A DNA stretch of 64,000 bases from assembly GCF_024868665.1 (NCBI RefSeq), contig NC_079901.1, positions 8,388,949-8,452,948 on the forward strand. Reading direction: 5' to 3'. Shown piece by piece: positions 1 to 36,295 of the stretch (position 1 is the stretch's first letter; every line of letters starts with the position of its first letter). Source of the stretch: Triplophysa rosa (lineage: Eukaryota; Chordata; Actinopteri; Cypriniformes; Nemacheilidae). The notes beneath the pieces are model-generated. The model searched no databases, had not been told where the DNA came from, and worked only from the letters and a program-made list of their open reading frames with translations. The position numbers and the translations under genes are program-made.

Positions 1-61
1 TTAGCATAGCATATTACGCACAAAAATAAAGTTTTGATATATTTAGGGTAGGAAATTTACA

Positions 62-246
62 AAATATCTGGTAGCACTTTATTTTACAGTCCTGTGTAAT
101 AACTATAGGTACTAACCCTGAACCTACCCCTAAACTTACCATGTAGTTACCTTATATTACGCAGTACTTTCTTAGGTAAGTACACTGTAAGTACACTATA
201 CTGTAGGATATACACGTACTGTAAAATAAAGTGCAACCAAATATCT
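62..246. mobile_element. hAT-type MITE with 8-bp target duplication
   Basis: The element body is 70-238. Its 21-nt terminal inverted repeats begin GGTAGCACTTTATTTTACAG on the left and read back from 238 on the right with one mismatch. The octamer AAATATCT stands on both sides (62-69 and 239-246), the 8-bp duplication expected of hAT transposition. It has no coding capacity, so it is a non-autonomous copy. I recall the same ends from many fish intergenic sequences. It lies about 0.9 kb upstream of the dvl3 start codon. Confidence 0.8.
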
Positions 247-1154
247 TCATGGAACATGATCTTTACTTTATATCCTAATGATTTTTGGCATAAAAGAAAA
301 ATCGATCATTTTGACCCATACAATGTTAAAAAAATTCCCGTGCTACTTATGACTGGTTTTGTGGTCCAGGGTTATGTCCTTTCCTCCAAAGGTGCGTTTG
401 AACTGGTGGGATTAGTCGTGCCAAACAACACCACACAACAATGGTGGTGCAGGAACTATTTTTGCTCTGTAGGTGGCGGCATTAGCCTTCTAATCACGAT
501 CACTCTTCCCAGACTTTCACTTCAGATAGTTCTGAAACGCCTACAGTACTTATTTAGGTGCGGGTTTTGACATTACAAACGTCCATAAGCTCCCCAAAAT
601 TGAATTTGACAGTACTTCAATAAAATCCCGTCTGTTTGCATGCAAAACGCATACAATCAACGAGTGATTAATATGCAACAGCACGACTTCGAAACCGCTT
701 GGCTGATGCTTCACTGCCAAAAGCAGACAGCTATCAAATAAATCAATGCTGAAGACCAGTAGAATACGTGTATTACTCGTCCTGTAGAGGGAGTGCAGCG
801 TTGAATCGATAGGAGGGGCTATCTCACATCGGCCGACAGTTGTTTCCAAAGGACACAGAGGAGGAAAAAGCAACAGTATTCATAGGGAGCCAAGTGCGGA
901 CCGACCTGCAACGATTCCTTAATATAGTATAAAGAAAACGCCGAGGACCGTCTATTACACACCTATAATTGTAGTATTAGACAAATTTGTATTACTTATG
1001 ACGGTAAGGATAGTCGGTTACTGGGGTTTTCGTTGAGTGAAGAGAGAGTGCAGAGGTTGTGAGTAGAAGCGCTCGAGAGCTCCGCGGTGGAAGCGGGAAG
1101 CGCGCGCCGCTGTAGGGCTGATGCGCGCGCCCTGTCCGTCAGCAGCGGCCCGCC
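247..1154 (+). promoter_or_regulatory. dvl3 upstream region and probable 5' UTR
   Basis: No protein-coding exon is recognisable here. Around 301-372 lies a short degenerate stretch that I recall as a common fish repeat tail (GACTGGTTTTGTGGTCCAGG at 349-368). From about 1060 to 1154 the sequence becomes GC- and CpG-rich with several GCGC steps, directly before an ATG in good Kozak context (GCCATGG). This is the likely core promoter and 5' UTR of dvl3. No TATA box is evident. The transcription start is inferred, not seen. Confidence 0.55.
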
Positions 1155-25934
<24,780 letters not shown>

Positions 25935-27845
25935 GGTGATTCAGGTGACGCTGAGGGGACGACTCGCAGACTCGGGACACTGTGAAATAAAGTTTGAAAG
26001 ATCAGAGAAGCAACATAAGGAGGAAAGGAGCGTGATGGGTGTCCCTCCTATTGTCCCTCCTGTGTCCTGTGGCTGGTAGTTTCTTCAGTGAAGAAGACTG
26101 GAACAGATGGAACGCTTATGTATCCCATGATGCTCTCTGAGACTGGAGGCCTCTGATTAAAGATGCAGTGTGTATGAGATGCAGTGACGGAGTAAGAGCG
26201 AAGCTTTTTTTTATGTACTTTTTATGTACTTTACCTGCATTTTCATATTTTGACCAATTTATTAACCTCAGGCTAAACCCTGTTTTTTAACTAAAATCAG
26301 AAAAATAACAGGGGAAGAGAAAACATGAGACATGGGATGGAGGTGTGGTTGCTTTATCTGTTCCCATTCATCTTTTGCTTCTTAAAGGATGTACCTGAAT
26401 CATTTTTTAATAATGAAAAAACAAAGTATCAAAAGATCAACTTTTTGACCATGATTTTATATTTATGTCTGTTGTTTTATTATTTCTGCTAACAAATGTA
26501 GAGAGTGAGAGTTGAAGAGAGAGTTTACAGACAGGACTTTTCAAGTCTGCTTTGCTCTTTGAGTTAATTGAATTTATCAAACATTCTTTATATTCTGATT
26601 AAAGACAACATGAAATTGTATTTCTTTCTTAAGTAATGTTAATGTCATTGTTAAACAGTTTTTTTTCAAGAATGCAAGCCAAAATACAGCCTAATGGTTG
26701 TAAGTCAATTCCCATCCTAGACCACGCAAAAAACTCCCAAATTTAGCACTTATTAGGAATTATTAACCAATAGCAATATAGCACTTGATTTCCTTGTTAT
26801 TGTTTAACATCAATTTCAACTTAGGTGACATCAGCTGAAAAAAAAGAGGGAGAAAGTTATTGCCATAATCAATTTCATAAAAGATTATTTCTAAAAACAA
26901 ATGACACAAAATGTCATGTTGTCTTTAAAGAATATCTTATATTGGGAGATGTCCAGTCCTGTACTGTTATTCTCTATATTAACCTGTATTACTGCTGCTG
27001 AAGTTCAGTAAGAGTATCGAGGTTTGAAATGGATCTGTAACATTTTAACATTTAAAATATGATCCAGCACACACACATGAATGAATACGATGCACTAGAA
27101 CAGAGCTCTCTTTACTCTCTCACTCCTCTCTGAACAACACAGTACTTATTATGTTCATGTTTTGTCATCATTAACTATCAGCACTCTTTGTACTCAGTCG
27201 TCTGTTTGTTTCTTCCTTATTTCAGATACATTTATTACATTTTTAATTACTGGAAACAGATTTAACAGTGTTTAATGCTTCAGTTTCATACCCACTGTAT
27301 ACCGTTTTATGACTAAACAAATTGTTTTATTTATAAATATAGTTTATTGTCTAAAAACGAGTCTGTCTGTCTTTCTGCTTTTGCAAAAAATTTCACTTTT
27401 ATTCTTCTGGAGTGACAAAGAAACCAAAACAAGGGCTTTTGATCGACACAGTATCGTAGATATACACCGAAGACACAGAGTCAGCAGTTATTACACTATT
27501 GTCAGTTATTTACAGAACAATTACGCCTCAGTGTGCCATTTATGAAAAAATGTAGCATACACAAACAGTGGTTTAAGTTTCTATTTGAAGATGCTCAGTG
27601 GGTGGTCGATGTGTGTCCTGGTAAACCTTTCAATGTGGGGTCTTCACAAAGATAGTAATACCAGTAATTTTGGACCTTGTTGGGACATTTTGAGAGCTTA
27701 TAATTAAACTAAATGATGTAAAAATGCAGGTTTTGTGTGATGGTTAGGTGTATGGGTACGGTTAGGGGACACAGTACGCAGTATAAAAACCGTTACACCT
27801 GGAAAGTCCCCATAAAACATGGAAAACCAGTCTGTGTGTGTTTAA
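25935..27845 (+). other. dvl3 3' UTR and downstream intergenic sequence
   Basis: The dvl3 stop codon ends at 25934. An AATAAA hexamer lies at 25986-25991 and further AT-rich sequence with ATTAAA words follows (about 26597). Mammalian DVL3 has a long 3' UTR, so the true end may be well downstream. No further exon is recognised. From about 27620 to 27835 runs a degenerate repeat with GACCTTGTTGGGACATTTTG and TCCCCATAAAACATGGAAA, which I recall as common in fish. Confidence 0.5.
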
Positions 27846-28095
27846 GTATGCAATTCAATTTTATTTATATAGCGCTTTTCACAATGTGCATTGTTCCAAA
27901 GCAGCTTCACAGGAGCAAATAAGAAAAACACAGAAAGGTAAAACACAGCACAGTGCATGGTGTTTATAGACCAAGCAAGATCATTATAATAAATAATATC
28001 TAATAAATAAATGAATAAATAAATAAATGCAGTCTCCCGGTGAGCAAGCCAACACTGCACTGCTCTGCTGTGGCGAGGAACCCAAACTCCAATGC
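27846..28095 (-). mobile_element. L2-type LINE 3' end fragment
   Basis: The sequence TTCAATTTTATTTATATAGC (27854-27873) followed by CAAAGCAGCTTCACAG and later GTGGCGAGGAACCCAAACTC is the same 3' tail as the longer L2 copy at 28612, read on the minus strand. Only about 250 bp is present, as expected from 5' truncation during reverse transcription. No coding part. Confidence 0.6.
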
Positions 28096-28289
28096 TGAAT
28101 AATGGAGAAAAAAAAACAGCAAGTCTGTTTTTTTAGTGTTTTGCTTGTGTTCGAGTAGTTCAAGTAGTTCAAATGTTGTTTGGTTACCAACGTTCTCCAA
28201 AATATATTCTATTGAGCAGAAGAAAAAGTAATAAAACCATTTATCTTCATCTGAAAAACCAAATATAAACATTCCAATAAAAACATTAC

Positions 28290-28611
28290 GCCTATGGACT
28301 GTCCCCACGGAGATAATAAAACACGTGTGCGTGTGTGTGTGTGTGTGTGCGTGTACTTGTACATCTATATTTGTGAGGACCGGTTTGAGTTGAAGACCAG
28401 CAGTGTGAGGACAAGGAGAGTAAAGTGAGGACATTTTGGCCGGTCCTCACTTCCAGAGACCCCTTTAAAGGGCTGTTTGAGGGTGAAGACTTGGTTTTAG
28501 GGTTTAGGTTATAATCAGGGTTAGGGTCAGGCATGTAGTTCTGATGGTTAGGGTGACTGTCTAGAGATTGCAGTTAGGAACGTCAAAACATAGATTAAAA
28601 ACCTCATAACT
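28290..28611. repeat. Teleost GT-rich/TGAGGAC repeat
   Basis: A GT microsatellite (28325-28353) runs into ACTTGTACATCTATATTTG, GTGAGGACCGG, paired GTGAGGAC words, then GGGTTTAGGTTATAATCAGG and GGTTAGGGT. I recall this order from a frequent fish repeat with TTAGGG-like telomere-resembling motifs. It is not a telomere: the TTAGGG words are scattered and imperfect. Confidence 0.45.
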
Positions 28612-28861
28612 CAACTCAACTTTATTTATATAGCGCTTTTACAATTTTCATTGTTACAAAGCAGCTGTACATGAGACACATTGACTACAAGCAAAACAAT
28701 CAAAGTTGTACCTGCAAAAACAAGAAAAGGTTGAAAACACAGAAGACAGACACACCCACACACAAAACACTCCACACACACAACACGACACAACAAACAT
28801 CCACACACACAACACGCACCAACACACACAGACACAGAGACACACACACACACGGATGCCG

Positions 28862-28900
<39 letters not shown>

Positions 28901-31497
28901 ACGTACACAGACAAGTACGCACACACACACACGCTCAGTGAGAGCACACATTTAGGATAAAGGAGAGAGAAGCACAGGTCAAATATAACAGATAATAAAT
29001 TCCTATATGCAATATTAATTAAGTAAAACTTTAAGATTCTAAAGCAGCCCCCCCGGTCAGGCAGATAGTGCAAAAACAGTATGCAAACGGTGGCGAGGAA
29101 CCCAAAACTCTAATCGAGAAAAAAAACCTCAGGAGAACCCAGGCCCAACCAGGGGATTCCAGTTCCCCTCTGGCAAAAGCTGCTGCCTCTGCACAAGCTC
29201 CAGAGAACTTGCACAACAAGGCTAAATAAAATAAATAAACTTAATAATAAAATAAATTATAGTTTAAGATTATCATTAATAATCTAATAGCATTTGAAGT
29301 TTTGTGGTGAAGACATGTCAAGAGACCGCGTCCTTCTTTATCCAGCTCTATCATCTCAGCTCTTGTCAGGTCCCCACTTCCCATTCTCCGCTCTACCATC
29401 AGGTCAGGCCATGAACTGCATCCTGCTCGCTGTGGTAACCTTGGAACAATGAGACAAGACTGGCTGAGAGTAGAGTACTGTTCTGTACTCTTTGATGCAA
29501 CAAGTACATCAGTTGTGTTTTTGGTTCCGGTTGATCTAACTAATGCAGCCTAAACCCTCTAAGATTTATATTATGGAAGAGTAGTGTATGCAAGATTAAA
29601 AAGATGCGTCTTTAGTCTAGATTTAAACTGACAGAGTGTGTCTGCCTCCCGGACAGTGCAGGGAAGACTATTCCAAAGTTTAGGCGCTAGATAGGAAAAG
29701 GATCTACCACCTGCACTTGATTTTGAAATTCTAGGTATTACCAACTGACAGGACGCCTGAGAGCGTAATGCACGTGAAGGACTGTAATACAAAAGGAGTT
29801 CATTCAAGTACTGAGGAGCTAAACCATGTAAGGCTTTATAGGTAATAAGCAAGATTTTAAAGTTAACGCGATGCTTTATAGGTAACCAGTGCAAGGTTGA
29901 CAGAACCGGGCTAATATGTTCATACTTTTTTGTACGTGTAAGAACTCGAGCTGCCGCGTTTTGGACCAATTGGAGTTTTTGTAATAAGCCTGCAGGGCAA
30001 CCACCTAACAGTGCATTACAGTAATCTAGTCTTGATGTCATGAATGCATGAATTAACTTCTCTGCATCTGAGATTGACAGCATATGACGTAGTTTAGATA
30101 TATTCTTAAAATGGAAAAACGCAATTTTACAGGTGTTGGCGACGTGGCTCTCAAATGACAGATTACTATCGAATAGAACGCCAAGATTCTTTGCTGACGA
30201 CGAGGGTTTTATGGAACATCCGTCAATAGTTAAACAGTATTCTTGGTTGTTACTTATAGCAGTTTTCGGTCCAATAAGTAACACTTCCGTTTTGTCCGAG
30301 TTCAGTAATAAAAAGTTGTTACTCATCCAGTTTTTTATATCGACTATGCATTCCATTATTCGATGGAACTGCTGTGTTTCATGAGGCTTCGAGGAAATAT
30401 AAAGTTGAGTATCATCAGCATAACAGTGAAAGCTAACTTCGTGTCGCTTTATTATATCTCCTAGAGGTAGCATGTATAATGCGAAGAGCAGAGGCCCTAA
30501 GACTGAGCCCTGTGGTACACCGTACTGGACTTGCGATTTGCTGACACCTCATTGTTTATTGCTACAAATTGAAAACGGTCGGATAAATAAGATTTAAACC
30601 ATTTCAAAGCTATTCCCTTAATGCCACATAATTTTCGAGTCTATGTAGGAGTGTGCTGTGGTCAATGGTATCGAATGCAGCACTAAGGTCTAGCAGCACC
30701 AATAACGAGATACAACCTCGGTCAGACGCCAATAGCAGATCATTTTTAACTCTGATCAAAGCAGTCTCTGTACTGTGACATGCTCTAAATCCAGACTGGA
30801 ATTCTTCATTGATGTCATTCCTTTGGAGGAAGGAGCATAATTAGTTGAAACTACTTTTTCCAGAATTTAGATATGAAAGGTAGATTCGATATAGGCCTGT
30901 AGTTCCTTAGTTCTCTAGGGTCGAGTTGGGGTTTTTTGACAAGGGGCCTTATAACAGCCACCTTATATGCTTTAGGCACATGTCCTAATGTCAGAGATGA
31001 GTTAATAATACCAAGAAGAGGATCTATAATTTCTGGGAGCATCTCTTTCAGTAGATTTGTAGGTATAGGGTCTAGTATGCATGTTGTTGATTTAGATGAT
31101 CTAATAATTTTAGACAGCTCATCTTGATCTACGGTATAAAATAATTGCATTTTCTCCTTAAGGGCGCTGTAGTTAGTTTGTTCAGCGGGTTTCACTTCTG
31201 ATTGCATTGTTATAATTTTTTCTCTAATATCTTGGATTTTATATGTGAAGTAGTTCATAAATTCATCACTGCTATGCTGATATACAGGATCAGAAGTCAC
31301 TGACGATTTATTTTTTGTTAATTTAGCCACCGTGTTAAATAAAAACCTAGGGTTGTGCTGGTTTTCTTCTATTAGTGATGAAAAGTAGGCGGATCTAGAA
31401 GTTATTAGGGCTTTCCTGTATTTTCGAATACTATCCTTCCATGCTGTACGAAATACCTCTAATTTAGTTTTCTTAAAGTTGCGCTCCATTTTTCAGA
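28612..31497 (-). mobile_element. L2-clade LINE, 5'-truncated
   Basis: Read on the minus strand, this is the reverse-transcriptase half and 3' UTR of an L2-type non-LTR retrotransposon. 31489-30851 encodes an RT N-terminal part (LDPIPTNLLKE, YRPISNLPFISK). The stretch 30850-30474 keeps recognisable RT sequence in broken frames ([19 protein letters not shown] near 30530). 30473-29571 encodes the YADD catalytic box and the C-terminal domain ending [13 protein letters not shown]. The 3' UTR contains GTGGCGAGGAACCCAAAACTC, a CA microsatellite (28750-28940) and a terminal TTTATTTATATAGCGC block. No endonuclease domain is present. Confidence 0.85.
29571..31489 (-). pseudogene. L2 reverse transcriptase, frame-disrupted
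   Basis: Two open segments (212 codons at 31489-30851 and 300 codons at 30473-29571) belong to one ancestral reverse transcriptase that indels have split. Motifs visible are YRPISNLPF (palm region), [10 protein letters not shown] in the broken middle, then YADD with [10 protein letters not shown] downstream, as in L2/CR1-type enzymes. The apurinic endonuclease is missing because the copy is truncated at 31497. It cannot yield a functional protein. Mobile-element function is inferred from family motifs. Confidence 0.8.
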
Positions 31498-31872
31498 CAC
31501 ACTGAGCGTGCCACAGACTGATCGATCCATGCCACGCCGCATTGCTGCAGTAATTCAGGCAAAAGGAGCCCCAACTAAGTATTGAGTGCTGTACATGCTC
31601 ATACTTTTCATCTTCATACTTTTCAGTTGGCCAAGATTTCTAAAAATCCTTTCTTTGTATTGGTCTTAAGTAATATTATAATTTTCTGAGATACTGAATT
31701 TGGGATTTTCATTAGCTGTCAGTTATAATCATCAAATTAAAAGAAATAAACATTTGAAATATATCAGTCTGTGTGTAATGAATGAATATAATATACAAGT
31801 TTCACTTTTTGAATGGAATTAGTGAAATAAATCAACTTTTTGATGATATTCTAATTATATGACCAGCACCTG
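31498..31872 (+). mobile_element. Tc1-like transposon, 3' fragment
   Basis: The first 92 nt encode the last residues of a Tc1-type transposase (SMPRRIAAVIQAKGAPTKY then stop, 31531-31590). After that comes a long terminal inverted repeat half containing GAATGGAATTAGTGAAATAA and ending GACCAGCACCTG before a TA. The 5' part of the transposon is missing; the fragment begins exactly where the L2 copy ends. I recognise the sequence as a widespread fish Tc1 family. The C-terminus resembles that of the intact transposase at 33400 (SMPRRIKAVLKAKGGQTPY). Confidence 0.75.
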
Positions 31873-32100
31873 TACATAATTGAATAATATAAAGAATAGA
31901 AATAATTTATTAAAAGAAAAGTAAATAGACCTATGTTATTGACAATGACCTCAACAAGAAACCTGACCGAAAATTATTTTTGAAAAAGAAACCTGGAAAA
32001 ATCATTGCAGTTAAAGGTAACGTTAGCCTAACTAGCCCTAATCTCCACTGTATCAAATACCTTTACTACTGTATTACCACAATACATGACGTAAGCAGTG

Positions 32101-32318
32101 TCTAGGGTGTGTGCGTGCGCGCGCGCGCGCGCGTATGTCAGCTGACGGCTGCAGAGGGAGGGAGCGAGAGGGCGACATCTTGGATTCATGAGTGAACTGT
32201 GACCGCCGTGTGCAGACGCAGAAACCCAGACCCAGAAAACCGTTTCTCCGGTCAGAACACGACCCATTTGACACCCGTGAGTAGGCCCGGTTCGGTCCAG
32301 AGGGACAGACACACAGAG
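32101..32318 (+). promoter_or_regulatory. ap2m1: ap2m1 promoter and non-coding exon 1
   Basis: A short GC dinucleotide tract (about 32115-32133) precedes a GC-rich stretch with the ATCTTGGATTC context. The sequence then runs to ACACAGAG followed by the donor GTGAGT at 32319. No ATG leads into an AP-2 frame here, so the exon is 5' UTR, and it would splice to the acceptor before 37434. Vertebrate AP2M1 genes have a non-coding first exon, which fits. The exact start (around 32140) is inferred. No TATA box is visible. Confidence 0.65.
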
Positions 32319-33367
32319 GTGAGTAAAGTCCACCGGCCGGGTCAGTCGTGACAGAAGCGAGCCGGGCTAGAGACTTAGCTTAACCAGCTAATCAGCCGGA
32401 TGCGGAATGTTTTACACTAGATTCAGCATGAGACCTATTTTAATGGGATAAAATAGATGATTTTGGAGCTGTTAATGAAAGCAAACGTCATTTAGGACGC
32501 GTGAAATCGTGACGTTGTCCGTTTTAAGGGAAAGAGACGGCGGCGTCTCCGACATACCTTTACACTGAACACTCTTCTTCTGTTTCACCCTTAACTTATT
32601 TGTAAATTAATAAGTCAAGCGTTTTACATAAAAAAAATCTTAATAAAATGTCCGAGTCTGACATTGCTGTTGCCTTGTGAATTGGCCAGGTTCTTTATTA
32701 AAGGATGGATGCTGCAGAGAAATGACATCACACACAAACATATTCATGATTTTATAAACATTCACATACTCATAAATATGTATTGTATTGGCTGGACATC
32801 ATAATACGCTGAGTTTTCACGTGTGATGTGATGTTGTGTAAAGAGAAAACGGATGAATGTGACATGCAGTCAGATGATTGAATTCAGCTGTTGATGGGAT
32901 TCAGTCATTTATGTGTTGTTCAAGGACTGAGGTCCTCCAGAGAGATCACATGGTTTTGTTCACACCTTTAAACAATGTATGTGTGCTAAAATATGATTTA
33001 TTCTGGCAGAAAGACTGCATTCAGAAATGTGTGTGCCAATAACATAATGAACACAAAGAAATTCAAAGTTCAGTAGTCAAAAATCTGTGTCCAAAATCGC
33101 ATACTGTGGCAGTACATAGACTAGAATGATCTACTTATCGACTGTAAAAACCTTATGTTCTTAGTGTGTATGTGTAGTATGCACACGTTCCGAGCATACT
33201 ACATCCATCCTGTTTTCATTGTCATGTGATCCATATGTACTAGTTTGACCTATGACGTATTCAAATTTTTTTTTAAACATGCACAACACAAACCCAAAAT
33301 GAATACATTTCTTGGTCTCTATATCACTTACACTTAAAACGACTCGCCAGCCTTTATTTTCATTATA

Positions 33368-34588
33368 CACTCACCTAAAGGATTATTAGGAACACCATAC
33401 TAATACGGTGTTTGACCCCCTTTCGCCTTCAGAACTGCCTTAATTCTACGTGGCATTGATTCAACAAGGTGCTGAAAGCATTCTTTAGAAATGTTGGCCC
33501 ATATTGATAGGATAGCATCTTGCAGTTGATGGAGATTTGTGGGATGCACATCCAGGGCACGAAGCTCCCGTTCCACCACATCCCAAAGATGTTCTATCGG
33601 GTTGAGATCTGGTGACTGTGGGGGCCATTCTAGTACAGTGAACTCATTGTCATGTTCAAGAAACCAATTTGAAATGATTCGAGCTTTGTGACATGGTGCA
33701 TTATCCTGCTGGAAGTAGCCATTAGAGGATGGGTACATGGTGGTCATAAAGGGATGGACATGGTCAGAAACAATGCTCAGGTAGGCCGTGGCATTTAAAC
33801 GATGCCCAATTGGCACTAAGGGGCCTAAAGTGTGCCAAGAAAACATCCCCCACACCATTACACCACCACCACCAGCCTGCACAGTGGTAACAAGGCATGA
33901 TGGATCCATGTTCTCATTCTGTTTACGCCAAATTCTGACTCTACCATTTGAATGTCTCAACAGAAATCGAGACTCATCAGACCAGGCAACATTTTTCCAG
34001 TCTTCAACTGTCCAATTTTGGTGAGCTCGTGCAAATTGTAGCCTCTTTTTCCTATTTGTAGTGGAGATGAGTGGTACCCGGTGGGGTCTTCTGCTGTTGT
34101 AGCCCATCTGCCTCAAGGTTGTGCGTGTTGTGGCTTCACAAATGCTTTGCTGCATACCTCGGTTGTAACGAGTGGTTATTTCAGTCAAAGTTGCTCTTCT
34201 ATCAGCTTGAATCAGTCGGCCCATTCTCCTCTGACCTCTAGCATCAACAAGGCATTTTCGCCCACAGGACTGCCGCATACTGGATGTTTTTCCCTTTTCA
34301 CACCATTCTTTGTAAACCCTAGAAATGGTTGTGCGTGAAAATCCCAGTAACTGAGCAGATTGTGAAATACTCAGACCGGCCCGTCTGGCACCAACAACCA
34401 TGCCACGCTCAAAATTGCTTAAATCACCTTTCTTTCCCATTCTGACATTCAGTTTGGAGTTCAGGAGATTGTCTTGACCAGGACCACACCCCTAAATGCA
34501 TTGAAGCAACTGCCATGTGATTGGTTGATTAGATAATTGCATTAATGAGAAATTGAACAGGTGTTCCTAATAATCCTTTAGGTGAGTG
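33368..34588 (-). mobile_element. Intact Tc1/mariner transposon (DD36E spacing)
   Basis: The 1221-bp element has perfect 29-nt terminal inverted repeats (33368-33396 and 34560-34588), starting CACTCACCTAAAGGATTATT. It is flanked by TA on both sides (33366-33367 and 34589-34590), the Tc1 target duplication. It contains one uninterrupted transposase gene on the minus strand (34440-33400). Short single-copy terminal repeats distinguish it from the Sleeping-Beauty-like IR/DR element at 41199. Perfect ends plus an open gene indicate a recent insertion that could still be active. It is in ap2m1 intron 1, opposite to transcription. Confidence 0.93.
33400..34440 (-). CDS. Tc1-like transposase, full length
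   Basis: 346 aa, no interruption. It would bind the element ends and catalyse cut-and-paste transposition into TA in the nucleus. The N-terminus is a helix-turn-helix (about 7-45, with SISQSAQLLGFSRTTISRVY). A second DNA-binding region follows with GRK (about 60-62) and RRPHRVPLIS (117-126). The catalytic triad is D155 (WSDESRF), D246 (FQQDNAPCH) and E283 (SPDLNPIEHLWD). 36 residues separate D246 and E283, so this is DD36E rather than the DD34E of classic Tc1. DD36E is, as I recall, the spacing of the group called Incomer. The GGGGVMVWGMF glycine-rich box is at 190-200. The stop lies four bases inside the 3' terminal repeat. The start is the first ATG (MGKKGDLSNF), typical for the family. Confidence 0.93.
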   Translation of the reverse strand: MGKKGDLSNFERGMVVGARRAGLSISQSAQLLGFSRTTISRVYKEWCEKGKTSSMRQSCGRKCLVDARGQRRMGRLIQADRRATLTEITTRYNRGMQQSICEATTRTTLRQMGYNSRRPHRVPLISTTNRKKRLQFARAHQNWTVEDWKNVAWSDESRFLLRHSNGRVRIWRKQNENMDPSCLVTTVQAGGGGVMVWGMFSWHTLGPLVPIGHRLNATAYLSIVSDHVHPFMTTMYPSSNGYFQQDNAPCHKARIISNWFLEHDNEFTVLEWPPQSPDLNPIEHLWDVVERELRALDVHPTNLHQLQDAILSIWANISKECFQHLVESMPRRIKAVLKAKGGQTPY

Positions 34589-35218
34589 TAATATAATAAA
34601 GTTTATATTCTATGCACATTGAAAAGAAGCAATTTATTATGATTACTCATGAAAGGTTTTGGAGTCAATGCTGAAAATACTGTGTTTTTCAAACACATGA
34701 CAAATGTTGTTTGTTTAATAAGTGTATTCTTATATTTAAGAATGAATGTCAAACTTGCTGCAAAAACATTTGAATCTGTATTGTTGATCTAAACATCATG
34801 CTACTATAAAGACAATTTATGGTGAAGAAAACCGATAACAATGAGCTGATACTGAATGAATGTGAAAATAGTAATCTTTCATGTAAAATGTTAATTGGCA
34901 AGACATTACAATAGAAAAATGAATGGTTCAAATGAGAACTTCGGCATCTCAAAATTATGTATCGTGAACTGAAAGTGTCAATATTTTTGTCATGTCTATA
35001 GATAACCATATATTATATAGATTATTCACAGGTGATATTTAGTTATTTTGAATTTTATATTATGTTCAGTATGAACCATCTGTGTTAGATTGTTTAAGAT
35101 TAGGTTTTACGAAATGCAGGCTTCTAAAGTATGCATCATTCGACGCAATATTGGGCCTTGCATGTTACTGATCAATTGTGAATGGAGAATCGCCATGTGA
35201 CATTGTTCATGTAAGGAA

Positions 35219-36295
35219 TAGGGCTGAACGATTAATCGAAATCGAATCGCAATCGCGATGTGAGACGTTGCGATTTGCTAATCGCAAGAGGCTGCGATGT
35301 GGAAGCGATGTGAAAAATAGGAAACGCGTCTGTTCCAAGCCCGCTTTGAGTGGCATTCTTGCTAACCAACTGAGTGAGCGCACCTCCGTTATGCCTAATC
35401 AGCACTGCCCCAGCCAACTGCATAAACGTCCGTCATTAAAAAAACAAACATACAGAAGGCAGGAGAGAGAGAGTGTGTGTTATTATGGCATCTGCAGAGT
35501 CAGATCGATCATTAGGCAAATAAATACTAAAGAACCGTCCAATTCAGAAGACCGCACACACAGCCTGTGTCATACTCGCGCGACTCTTCCCCGCGTTGTG
35601 CGTCTCGCGGACGAGCCGTTTAAACTTGACGCGCATACACAGCCTGTTTCGTAATGACGTTTATAGTACTTGAGTCCGGCTCGGGCATCTGGCAATATGG
35701 ACGAGGCTTGACGCACGCGCGCACCCTGTGTAAACTCACGCCTAGCTCCGCGTTTCAAACAAATGTAAATTCTATCTAACTGTTTTGCTAATTTCACTTG
35801 GATGAAATTAAACATTCAGCACATTTTTTACTTGTTTTAAAAAATCCCACATACTTAAACAATAATAAATCAGCCTATGTAAACTATGAACTATTTTAAT
35901 AATTCACTAACACAATAGAAAATGTTATGGATTTAAGGGTTACAATGGGCGTTGTATTTGTTTTAATGGAAACTATAATAGTGTACACTGGTATTTGGAT
36001 TGTATTGGTGTGATGTAATCTGGAAGTTGGGAACCAATTGAACAACAGTAAGCCCTATTTGAATAATGCCCAAAGCACACTAAAAAAATTAATGTTGTAA
36101 TGGTTTTAATGGAAACAATTAAATGTTTTTATTTTTGTTGTTTTCTTTCAGGGTAACTATACCCATACTGTGCTCCACACAACAATATTGAATTGAAGCT
36201 TGAATTAGAAAAGTTAAAATCGCAAATCAAATCGCAATCGCAATGTCTGTCAAAAATATCGCAATTAGATATTTTCCCCAAATCGCACAGCCCTA
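35219..36295. mobile_element. hAT-like element with AATCGCAATCGC ends
   Basis: The left end TAGGGCTGAACGATTAATCG (35219-35238) and the right end AAATCGCACAGCCCTA (to 36295) are imperfect inverted repeats rich in ATCGCAATCG. The flanking octamers do not match cleanly, so the copy is moderately old. A 158-codon open frame inside (35178-35654) crosses the element boundary and has no transposase motif. I treat it as chance. Confidence 0.65.

Noticed and set aside
256..570. 104-codon frame upstream of dvl3
   Set aside because: It begins in a common fish repeat tail and matches no family that I know; no splice context links it to a gene.
28490..28560. TTAGGG-like words suggesting interstitial telomere sequence
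   Set aside because: The words are irregular and part of a common fish repeat, not a tandem hexamer array.
28626..29073. Cys/Val-rich open frames of 83-139 codons
   Set aside because: They derive from the CA microsatellite within the L2 3' UTR.
35178..35654. 158-codon open frame in ap2m1 intron 1
   Set aside because: It starts outside and runs into a hAT-like element, has no recognisable motif, and its composition fits CG-rich repeat sequence.
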